NCBI GenBank assembly: GCA_037951165.1
Contig: JBBDHG010000054.1
Location: 2,432,001 to 2,496,000, forward strand
Source: Lophius americanus
Lineage: Eukaryota > Chordata > Actinopteri > Lophiiformes > Lophiidae
Length of the DNA stretch: 64,000 nucleotides
Direction: 5' to 3'
Shown one piece after another: positions 1 through 10,600 of this stretch; position 1 is the stretch's first letter; each line of letters starts with the position of its first letter. A program made the translations under genes and the position numbers. A model generated the notes under the pieces. The model was not told the DNA's origin and made no database searches. It saw nothing but the letters and a program-made list of their open reading frames with translations.

Positions 1-704
1 ACTCATCACAAAATAATTAAATAAATAATACCCTGCACCATTGAACAAAGACACCGACCTTATGAAGGGGTTTATAAATGGTTTATAACTAATTCATTAA
101 GTAAGCTGTGAACATTTTATAGATTGATAAAAAGCTGCGATAACTCTGCCTGTTAACTAGAAGTAGGAGGCCATCTGCTTTGGAAGCTTGTTTCCCACTT
201 CTGTGGTCATGGTGATTCCCAAGATGGTTGCTGCAATCTGCTTGAACGTTGATGACACGTTCAATACCCATGGGAAAGCCTGAATCTTTGCTACTATCGG
301 ACTTTTATTCCATCTTTTCTGCATGTGTAATTTCTTTATTATGGATTTCGTGAAAGGAATTGAAGTCTTTTTTAGATCAATGAAAAATGTCTATTTTGTG
401 TGTGATGTCATGCCTAAATTATGCATAATCAAGTATAAAACAGTAAAAATGAGATTCAGGCCACTAAAAACGTGTTTGACTGTCCAGTCTGACATGAAGT
501 GATGATTATTGTCAGTTAAAACTGTGCTTCTACGGTGACTCCTAACCCTCTGAGGGAACGTTGATTCTTTTTCTGCTCAGGGTTCAGAGAGGGGCTGGAA
601 CCTCTCTCTTGTCAGCATTGTGGAAAAAGCGGGATACAACTTGGAAAAGTCACAGTGCTGACAAATAGAGAGATCAACGACCATTCGTTCAATTAGACGT
701 GAAT

Positions 705-905
705 TGGTCTACTCTATTTACACCATTCACGCCTACGGACAATCTAAAGTTACCAATTTCCTTAAATTGCATGTTTTTGAAATGTGAGGGGAAGCGGGAG
801 ACCCCAGAGAGAAACCAACTCAAACAAAGGGAGAACATGCAAATACCACACAGAAAGGTCTAGTAGGGGCAACTGTAAGACCCTCTGTGCTAACGTACCG
901 CCCTG
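705..905 (-). repeat. SINE-like dispersed repeat (minus)
   Basis: On the plus strand the text runs ACACCATTCACGCCTACGGA, then GCATGTTTTTG, GGGGAAGCGGGAGACCC and GGGAGAACATGCAAAT. These are the reversed landmarks of a repeat very common in fish (tRNA-like head, then TTTGCATGTTCTC and TCCTCCCACA blocks). It is diverged. A related copy in the other orientation lies at about 9,130-9,330. Confidence 0.55.
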
Positions 906-971
906 ATTTTAGATTAGATTTAGATAGAATTGAAGCGTTTGGACACAACTCACACATGTACGAGCATCAAA

Positions 972-989
972 ACACACACACACACACAC
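972..989. repeat. (CA)n microsatellite
   Basis: A short CA run about 20 bp past the exon 7 donor, inside the last intron. Confidence 0.9.
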
Positions 990-1011
990 GTACTAAATAT
1001 AAATGACTCAC

Positions 1012-1621
1012 CTGTAATGACATCAGCCCCTCCCCCTGCAGGTGGGCGGCGACATCTGCAGCTGTGATGTCTCGTCTCGGGGGAGGAAGAGGGCGCGGTC
1101 GACGATGCTCCATGCGCCTCTTGTCTTTCTTGTAGAGCAGAGCGGCGAACGCCAGGATGTTCAGAAACAGCAGCGATGCCCCCACGGCGATGGTCACTGA
1201 AAGTTCGGTTGAGTAGTCCTCGTTAGGGACACGAACCCCGTTCTCCCCTCCACCCTGGCCCACAGCAGCCTCTGGGGGCTGTGGAGTACCTCCTTGTGAG
1301 CCAGGGTGGCGGGTGCTGCTAGGCGGCCAAGCTTTGGCCAGACGCTTGGTGTAGGAGTAAGGAGTGTCGTCCTGTGGGGAGGGACTGTGGGTGAAGGAGG
1401 ACACCGACTGGAGGAGTTCATTCACATGATGGAGGTGAGGGACCAGCTGGAGCCAGAAGGAGATCTTCGTTGCACGGTAGTGGTCTCTGACACGGGGCTT
1501 CAGGCCGATATGAAGGTACAGCTGCTCCTTCGGGGTGTACTTAGACCAGGCCACCTCCTCAAAGCGGTTCGGTTTAGTGTGGATGAACTTGGTGTCTTGA
1601 GGTACCGGCTGATTCGGGTCA
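1012..1621 (-). CDS. nlgn4x: nlgn4-like coding exon 7 (stalk, membrane span, juxtamembrane tail)
   Basis: The exon has 610 bp, starts after acceptor TTCGCAG and ends at donor TTACAG|GTGAGT (phase 0). It encodes residues 535-738: DPNQPVPQDTKFIHTKPNRF, EEVAWSKYTPKEQLYLHIGL, RVRDHYRATKISFWL, a Pro/Ser/Thr/Gly-rich stalk, DYSTELSVTIAVGASLLFLN (start of the membrane span), KKDKRRMEHRRPRP and the final MSLQ. Reading past the donor gives a short unrelated sequence and a stop, so another exon with the remaining tail must lie left of position 1; nothing like it is visible in 1-960. An intron here is absent from the mammalian gene as I remember it. Confidence 0.93.
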
Positions 1622-4600
1622 CTGCGAAGAAGGAACACAATGAGGATTTCTTTTCTCCAAATGAAATTTGCAGGGTTGTTTTAAACACTGATCAGCCACA
1701 ACATTACAACCACAAACATGTGAGCTCAATGCAATGATTATCTCCTCACAGTGGTGCTTGTCAGCCGGTGTGATATATTAGGAAGAAGGTGCACAGGGTG
1801 TATTTGTTCTCGGAGTTGATGTGTTTGCAGAAGGAAAAATGGCAGGATGGAAGTATGTGAACAACTTTCAAGAGGGACAACATTTCATTGGCTAGACGAC
1901 TGGATCAGAGCAGCTCTAGAACTGTAGGTTCTGTCAGGTGTCCCTGCTCTGACTAGGACTAGGTCCGTTGTCTGCTTGTTAAAAGACATTTTCATCTCAC
2001 CGCTGTCTCCATGTTGTTGCTCATGTGGGAATTTTTGGATCCCTGTAGAACAAAGAGGCCAAGCTCATTTTGGAAATTGCCCTAAGATAATGTGTCGTGA
2101 TTTGGTGCTACGTACACAAATAGAACCAAATTGATTTGCACTCGGTCAGAGACACCCAAGGCTCAGAGGGGAAGACTAGCTCATGTGGTCCAATTCAATA
2201 GAATAGAGAATTAAGACAGAATTCAGACCCCGTCCACCAGGCTCCAAAAGCTCCAAAAGCTGTCTTTCATGTGGATGCTACTTTGAAACATAACGCCTAC
2301 CTAAAAATTTGTTGCCCACCAAGAACACCCCTTCATGCAAAATGTATGCCCTTCAGGCAGTGAGGGATAATGTGCTTTGTCACACTGCAAAAATAGTTCC
2401 GAATCTTGATTTGGCTTCCAATTCCGCGTCTGAATCCAATCAAGCATCCGTGGGATGTGCCAGACAAACAATAATAGTCTGATCCATGGAGGCTCGGACC
2501 TAACAGCTTGAAGGATCTGCTGCTACCAGACGGTGCCAGATCCCACTGCCTTCAGGGTCTTAAGGAGCCCATGTCTCCATAGGTCAGAGCTGTTTCAGTA
2601 GCAAAAGGGAACCTACACAATACTAGGCCAGTGGTTATAATTTTATGGCTAGTGTAAATTATGTATTAAAGAAAGAATGCAATAATCTGGATTCTTAGGC
2701 AATACCTGCTGTTTAAAAGAGAAATTTAATATAACTACATATAACTAAATAAGTATATTTGAACTGCTTCGTGTAGCCTAGAAATAGAAACAAGCAGTAT
2801 AACAGCAATTAAAAATGATTAAATAAACCACTAAACAAGTGTCCGCTCTCCGATTTACTTTCATATTTAATAAATAAAGGATTTCAGTGCAGCGCCTCAA
2901 TGTTCTGACGCACCAAGTCCCTGAAAGGACCACTTTTTCATCCTTCCCAGTTTTTCTAAATGTCCGAGTCTTCTAATAAAGCTGCTGCAGACTGTTGCTG
3001 AGCTGGCTCCCATCCTCCGAGGAGTGTGACTTCCTCTGGTGTTGGCCAGCAGTTTCACAAGCGCTGGCACAAATCTCTCTCTGATCAATATCAAAGTAGC
3101 ATAAAACCAGCCAGTGGTGAAAAACATGTACCAAGCAAAATAAGTTTTGTTTCCTGCTCGACAAGAAGCACAAGGGTGATTTATTCGCCGATCTTTCTTC
3201 TTTGTTGACATCATATACCCCTTTCTAATTTCAGTTATGGCGCAGTTTGAACAGAGTGAGGTATTGTCACAAGAGACGAAAAATCGGTACCACTTTATAA
3301 TAAGACCATCCTGGTAAAGCCTCGATGAATTGTTTGTATTTAGGTTATTAATTAGGTTAATAAATCATTAACAAGCTGTTATAAATCATTACTTAAAATG
3401 CACAAAGTGTCTTCCTGAGTAATGAGCCCTTCAGTCTAGGCTGCAAAGCCTGAGATTTGTTACTGGTTACTCTGGTCTGGTACCACTTTAAAAACAACAC
3501 TGTCTTTATAAAGGAGTTATACAAAGCTCAATGTTATGTTATAACGTGGTTCTCAATAATTAATGTCCTTTATTTGGTGACATCAAATTACTGCAGTGCT
3601 TTCTATTCTGAGGCTAAGCAGTACGTTAAATGTGTTCTCACTATTTGGCAAGCGACATGTCTCTCTTGCCCTTTTTGTTGTATTTGTTGCATTTTAAAAT
3701 GTGCGATTGTCAGCTACCATGGCCAGGTCTCTCTCATAAAAGAGATTTTTAATATCAACGAGACTTCCTGCTTAAATAAAGGTTAAATAAACGGATAAAG
3801 TAAAAGCAGTCAGAAAGCACAAAACCTATGCCAACGCCCAACAGTACCACAGGTAGACAGGGATTTTCCAAACAGAACCAGGCCTACGCTGTCGTCCCCA
3901 ACAGCACAGGTAGATTCCTAGAATGCCCCAGTCCACTGCGTTGTACAAGCAATCCCCCCTTATAGCTGGTAAAACATGGTGTATTACAGCAGAATGTAAT
4001 AATGTAAGATACTTCTACGCGCTTCGATTAGTGCGTCGGACCAACAGATGAGAAAGGATGGGACTTTTGGAGAAAAAGCTCCCCCTAGTGTCGCAAATAT
4101 ATAACTGACCGGATCAATCAATCAATTCGAGGATACAATAAAGGTTTTATCTTAAAATATCTCTGAACTGACTTGTAGACAGAATCCATTAGATTTCTTT
4201 AATTTTGCTTTCTAATGACTGAATCCTTCTTCATCTTTTAGCTGTTCCCTTTCAGAGACCATCTGTTTCCATCCATAGGCAGGTACCCCCGCTGTGGCCA
4301 ACAGTACAAGTATGTGTTAACCCGAGCCTCGACCCATCCGGTTTGTTATCTGTTTGGATCTAAATTGACGTTCTTATGTACGGGGGTGCTTTAGCTCAGC
4401 AGGATTAGCGGTCGCCCCTCAAACGTGAGACCAGGTTTCCAGCCAGGCCCCTGACGTAACATGCCATGGGTCCTTGAGCATGACCCAGAAATTTGCCCGC
4501 TGCTCCCTCAGGGGTGGGCCACCCTTCAGGGGTGGGTCAAAGGCAGAGATAAATTTTACAACGTTGTAGTGGGTGAGCTCCGATTTAGTCCAAATTGGTT

Positions 4601-7600
4601 TCATATTATAATCACTAGGGGAAGCTTATTACAAAAAACACAGTGTTGAGTACGTAACTTCTTAAACGTTGGTGTAATTTAGTCCAAATTTGGTGCATAT
4701 GAATCGACTTGAGGAGATATCTTGCTCATATCGTATTTTAGGCTCATAGTTAATTTTTTACTCACTAGGGAGAGCATTTTTCTTGCAAAACACCTAACTG
4801 GACATAAATGTAAAACTATTGTATGGAGCATTTTCATTTCATACCCACGTAGACCTTAGTGCAAAGGAAGAACTGGATTGAATTTAGGGGGATCAGTTCT
4901 ATATTTCTGACACCAGGGGGAGCTTTACTGCCATATATTATTTTGTATCAGAAATTTCTTGTACAAGAAGGGGACATTTCGGGGAAATACCCTGGCTGTC
5001 TGGGCAAGTTGTAAAGTGGAACCGATACGGATGTTAATGTGTTGATACTTGTAGGCGTTGGCAGAGAAAATGGTGTGAATGAAGTGGAAGTACATCCTGT
5101 TAGACACTATATGCTCATATGTCAGTCAACAACTTGTGAAAAGTGCACAAAGATCTCACAGCACAGTAACATACACGCAGGTTGGGATTTATAGGCTCAC
5201 GTATCGGCTTACAAAATATACAGCAGAGAGAAACATACCCCAGCTGTTAGATTGAGCTGTCACAGAGGTCCATCACCCTCAGCGGCCCTCCCTCCCAGTG
5301 AAATGTTCCTTCCGACAAACTTCCTCACTGATAATTGAGGTGCGAGCTGACATCTTCTCCAGCCTCTGTAGTGATTTTTCACTACAGACAATAGGGGCTA
5401 GAAAGTGCTAACGTGATGCCTTTCAATGCCAGAGTCCAATGATGTGAGAGCGCCATCCTAATTCTGCATGTTGTGAAGACTGCTAGGCTCCGCGGTGATT
5501 TAGATCAAGGTCTAGTCTGCAGATGTCTCTGTAAATCTGGAGAGGTCTCAGCGGAGCCAGCCTGGATTGGATTAATTACTGGTAATTACTCGCTTCCAGT
5601 ACCGCAGAAAGAGAGTCCAACCTAAACAATTGCTTTTATCTTGTATATCGCGTCAGAGTGGGCAGATAATACTGACTCTTATCAGTGAGAATTGTCAATT
5701 TCTTCTTTTTTTTATCTCCATTCTTTGTAGTACATCTGTCGTTTTCTTAGAAACCGGCAGATCATTAATGAAGTGGATCAACTGACACTCTGAGCTACAG
5801 CAAAACTATGTTAATAGGTATAAGGTATTGGAGTCACGCTTGATCTTTTCGCACCGGACCATACTCAGAATGATATTGATTATCTTGTGATAAGCACTTG
5901 TCAGTGGGTGGGATATATTTGGCAGCGATGGCCAGACAACTTGGTCAGGTCTCTGTACATTCCCGCAGTGGTTCGTAGCTACCAAAGAGGTCTAAGGAAG
6001 GACAAGCAGTTATGTGGCGACAAGGTCATGGCACCCAAGGCCCATTGGGGAGAGAGCTCAACCCAACTTTTTTTTATAAGCACATTTAAACAACAACAAC
6101 AACAACAAGCTTGACCAAAAGTTCAGTGCAGTCAGTAAATAGAACAGTCGCACAATTAAAACACAAAAATGTGTACAGGAAATTTCTTATAAAGATCTTT
6201 GTAGGTCTTTGTACAACTTTAACAGATGTAGGCCTACTCCCCTACACTGAATAGCCTCTGAAGGAAAGAGCTTAGATCGTTACGGCATTCAACTTTATAA
6301 TCATTAAGGAGAGGAAAGGAAAGAAAGAAACATCCACTCAGCATTATCCTTATCTTACTAGATAGTGGGAAAAGCCCAATCCCAGGTTGCATTGCTCCCA
6401 CTTGATCAGGGGAGAACCAGGGGATGATAGAGGAGATAACCAAACAGCAGCTTTGGGGTGTTACACAATAACAATTGGGGACAGCTTGGGGACTGAAACA
6501 AAAAAAGATTCTTCAGCTTTGCCTTAGGAACAATGAGATTGGACCTCAGTCACCTCAGGGGGGTGCATGTTAGCAGGTTGATGGTGCTAACTCATTCAAA
6601 GATTAAAAAACAAACAATAAAATCTAAAGATGGATCCCAAAACGCACAGGGATGGAAGCTAGAATGGAGGAAAAGTGTTTATCGCACATACGAGAAAAAG
6701 CCAGCCCATGTTGTCCAATCATACAGAAGAGCAACCGCAGCACACATTTCTGAGAAAGTTCCTGCAGGTTCTGAGAGGAAGGTGTTAGAGCGCACAGTGA
6801 CATCACAGAGCTTGGGTGGTGGCAATTATGGGGGACCTACAATAAAAGATAGGTGGATATAGTGGAATGGCTGATTGGTGCAGATCTCCAGAAGGAGAGA
6901 ATATTTATCAGTGGCCGATCTTTGGTTCTTCTTTTAGAAAGTTACCTTTCCTCAAGGGTATTTTTCAAGAGCAGAGGTTCTGAAACTTTCCAAAGATGAA
7001 AAGTCGAGTGGAGATTCTCACAGGAAGGAGCACCCATGTGCACCCTCTTCCAAAATGAGGCCGCGGCGCTGCCTTCATTACTGCATCTAATGTACTGTCT
7101 GCTCGTCAGATATCAGAGACCTTTTTGAAGGGAATACATTGAAAACCATATCCTTTACTGTGAGCTCATTATTTCTTTTGCTTGAAAACTCCACTCAGAC
7201 TTCTCTCCTTTAAAAGAAACAACTCCACTCCAAATTAAACCTAATACCTCTGGAAATAATGTTTTTATTTGTTATACAAATGTCACTTATCATGACAGGA
7301 GGGGTGGATTTATGCGGATCTCTCTCTTGCACACATTGACGCCCACTCATTTCCCTAATTATTTCCAAAATGGTGGAGATACATTAACTCAACGATGCTT
7401 GATAATCAAATTATCTCCTTCATGTTTTTCTTTCATTCTTTGTTTGATGGTTCTTGTTCGCTGTTCCAGATAACGGCACTCTGTGCTAATGTTTATTACC
7501 CATAAACTAGGCCTACGCTGTTGTCCCCAACTAAAGCATGTATCCCCTAAAGGCCCCCAATCCCCTGTGTTGTCCAAGCAATCCCCTGATTGTACTCTCC

Positions 7601-10600
7601 AAATTAAATTTGAAGTGATGTCCGAAAAACAGTGTTTATCTTAAAAAGGCTCCCCCTAATGAGTGATATATTAAATGCTAGACTAAAGTATGATAACTGT
7701 CAGAAATGTACAACAAACCTTTCCCAAAATCAGTGCAGTTCTTCCTCACACTGAGGTCTATGTGGTTATAAAATTTGAGATATATATGTGAAATAGTTTT
7801 TGAGTTATCGTGTTAACATGAAGGTTCTGCAGCGGCAATGACGATTACACAAATACAAACAAACAATACAATACAAATTCTGAAATACTTCCCATTTGTC
7901 CTGAAAAAGGCATAAACCGAGAGAAAATTGCATTTCTCTGGGAGCACCGACCACCTTTTTGCCCCAAAAACATCTCAGCCAATGAGCAATAACGTTCCCA
8001 GCAATTTCTGCAACTGTAGCTGTTCAGTAGAATCCGACAACATGGGCTAGCCTTCTCTTCCCACGCACATCAATGAACCTTGAGGACCTTGACCCTGTCA
8101 CCCGTTCAACACCTGCTCTTCCTTTTTTCACTGTGGTAGGTACCAAACACCGCAGGTTCAACCAGGTTCATCCAACAAGACTTGTAGTTCTAGTTGCTCT
8201 GACCCAGTCGTCTAGCAATCACAAAAGTCGCTATGATGCCCATTTGAGGATTGTTGTATCTCTGTAGAGGAAAGAGTCCAATCAAGACCTGCTCATTTTG
8301 GTGCTGGTCTTTGTGTCAGATTTATGATACATTTTCTATATAAAATAAATAATAAATATATGAAAATACAGACCATTGTGTTGAAGCTGTGCTTTGTTTT
8401 TTTTTCTGTTTGCTTGCATTTCTTATTTCAACCACTCAAAAAAAAAGAACCGATCTCAGTGGGATTTTCCAAGTGAAGAAACAGCGTCTCACATCAGTGT
8501 ACGTTTTAATGGCTCACCCAGTCTTGGCAAAGTTGGTCCAGTAAGTCATGACTACAGCACTCAGCATCACGTCGTTCTTGGAGAAGTTACAGTTGAACAG
8601 ATCGGTGGGTCCCACCATAGGGACGCCGAACACGTACGGCACCTACAGACACACACACACACACACACACACTTTAGGACAGCTTACAGTTGGAGCCAAT
8701 AGATTACATCCATTCACTTGACAGTAACTGGAACCATAAGTGGATCACTCCCAGTGAAGCCACAAAGTGATTCATATGCTATGTCAGTGACATCTTCTGT
8801 TCGACACATCTTCATCCCCAGCATCTGAACTTATATCCACCCACACACGTACCATCTGTATGCAATAAACACTAAGTGTGCTGAAAGAGACAAGTAAAAG
8901 GTTTTTGCATATTAAACAGTCAAAAGTTAATCTGCAAGAGGAGCTTCAAAATAATACTGCTGTAAAATAAATTTCATGAGCATTTCAGATATTTTGTGCT
9001 GCCGTCGTTTGATGTTTGATCAAATTATGGAGCACTTTGATCATCATTAAAGAGCAGCACCAAAACTTCAATTTATGGATTTCTAAAATCCTTGAATTGT
9101 TGGTCAACTTAATTTTTATGTGTAATTTCTTCTAGAGGGAGTGCAGTGTAGTCACTGCAAGAAGATTCTAGGTTCAAATCCATCTGAGGACCTCGGCCTT
9201 TGTGCTGAGTTTACGTTTTCATACGTTTGTGGTAGGCCCCCCAGGTTTCTGCCGCTTCCTCCCACAAACATGCAATGTAGAGGAAACGCTGACTCTTAGT
9301 TGTCCGTAAGTGTGGATACAAGTTTGAATTGTTGTTTCTTGGTTTCTCACCCATTATTTTACCTTTTCTGAAATGTCATATTTGAACAACTCTCCCTGAT
9401 ATGTGATGTCATAACTTAGGCCATGATCACTTACAAGCACTTTTTCTTGTAAAACAATGTATCATCTTACCTCGTCACCATGGGCGGAGTCAGCCCACGG
9501 CGGCGTGGCATCACTCTGGCAGTGATGGTAAAAAGAATAGAAGTATGTGGGGGATCCATACTGAGCGTGTAGGTCAGCTGTGGCTATTGCTGGCGCCACC
9601 CATTGGTGATCTGTGAATAGCGCAACCAGAGTTTTCCGCCGAGTTTCTGCATTATCACGGTCCGCCCAGTCCGTGTACATGAACCTTTAAAGTTTAAATT
9701 CAAAATTATAAAGTTAATCAACTGAATGTAAACCACTTTAACTTTCCAGAAAACTAGGAAATATTTCTATTAAAATTTGCAAAAATGTATTTGTGGTGAA
9801 AAATATCAAAAACAATGCATAAACATGTCAATATTCAAATATTCCCAATATTCATAAGGAAATAGTTTGATATTTTAGCAGGTTAAATGAGAAGATTGAT
9901 GCTCCTTTCACGTCTCAGCGAGCATCTGAAGCTACATCCTTCGCTTAAATGTTGCATAAACACAAGCATAAACATAAGATAATGTTGCTCTCTCCAGAAT
10001 TATTACAGCTCTTCCTGAGGTAACAAAAAAGATGTTTGTGTTACCTCAGGAAATGAATCATCACGTGATCTTTGAAGCCAAGCACTTCCCCAGTTCTTGT
10101 CTATGAATTAACTGATCTCTATTTTACTTTCTGTTCTTATGAAGATGACCATGAGAACCAAAAGTTAGCATGTTTGACAAGGCCAAAGTTAAATTTGTGT
10201 CATTTAGAGAAGCCATCTTGCACTGGAATCATTGGAATTTAGAGCTTCAAAGAGCATTAAATACCATTAACTAACAGACATGACATGTTTTGTAAGATTA
10301 ATCAATGCAAAATGTGAAAAGAAATATAAAAAACTCATGGTTATGCTTTTGCAGGAAGTAAAAGGCTGAGACTAATTGTTGGCCCGCCTCTGTTTTTGCC
10401 TGGCAACAAAGAGAAGATTCAAGGAGACACTGCTCCCAGCCAAGTAATAGTGTTGTACGTTACTCTCTGTGAAACCACAAATCATCAGCTCCACTGTTTG
10501 GTTTCTCTTCTAATTAGGAGATGAGATTCAACATTTTAATGAAGGGACTTTATAGGTACTAGTAGGTCGATTTTCTGGACTTTGGACTCAGCCAGACTCC

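Larger units (their letters stand above)
1..1011 (-). other. Partial last intron of the nlgn4-like gene
   Basis: This is the intron downstream of exon 7, cut by the window edge. It holds a minus-strand SINE-like copy (about 705-905) and a CA run near 972-989, just past the donor. I see no neuroligin tail exon and no polyadenylation region in it. Confidence 0.75.
1622..8517 (-). other. Intron 6 of the nlgn4-like gene (6.9 kb)
   Basis: The largest intron in the window. It holds three Tc1-type fragments (about 1,686-2,660, 5,885-6,885, 8,050-8,270), R1 repeat copies (3,882-4,111; 4,540-4,940 reversed; 7,508-7,860) and a tRNA-headed SINE-like start at 4,388. The remaining AT-rich stretches (for example 2,680-3,850 and 4,940-5,880) show nothing I can name. 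Confidence 0.8.

Noticed and set aside
967..1011. Continuation of neuroligin exon 7 past MSLQ as the natural C-terminus
   Set aside because: The donor is a strong consensus, and the extra residues come from a CA microsatellite; family members continue with a different tail.
8394..8702. 102-codon plus-strand frame
   Set aside because: It is the antisense shadow of neuroligin exon 6 plus a CA repeat.
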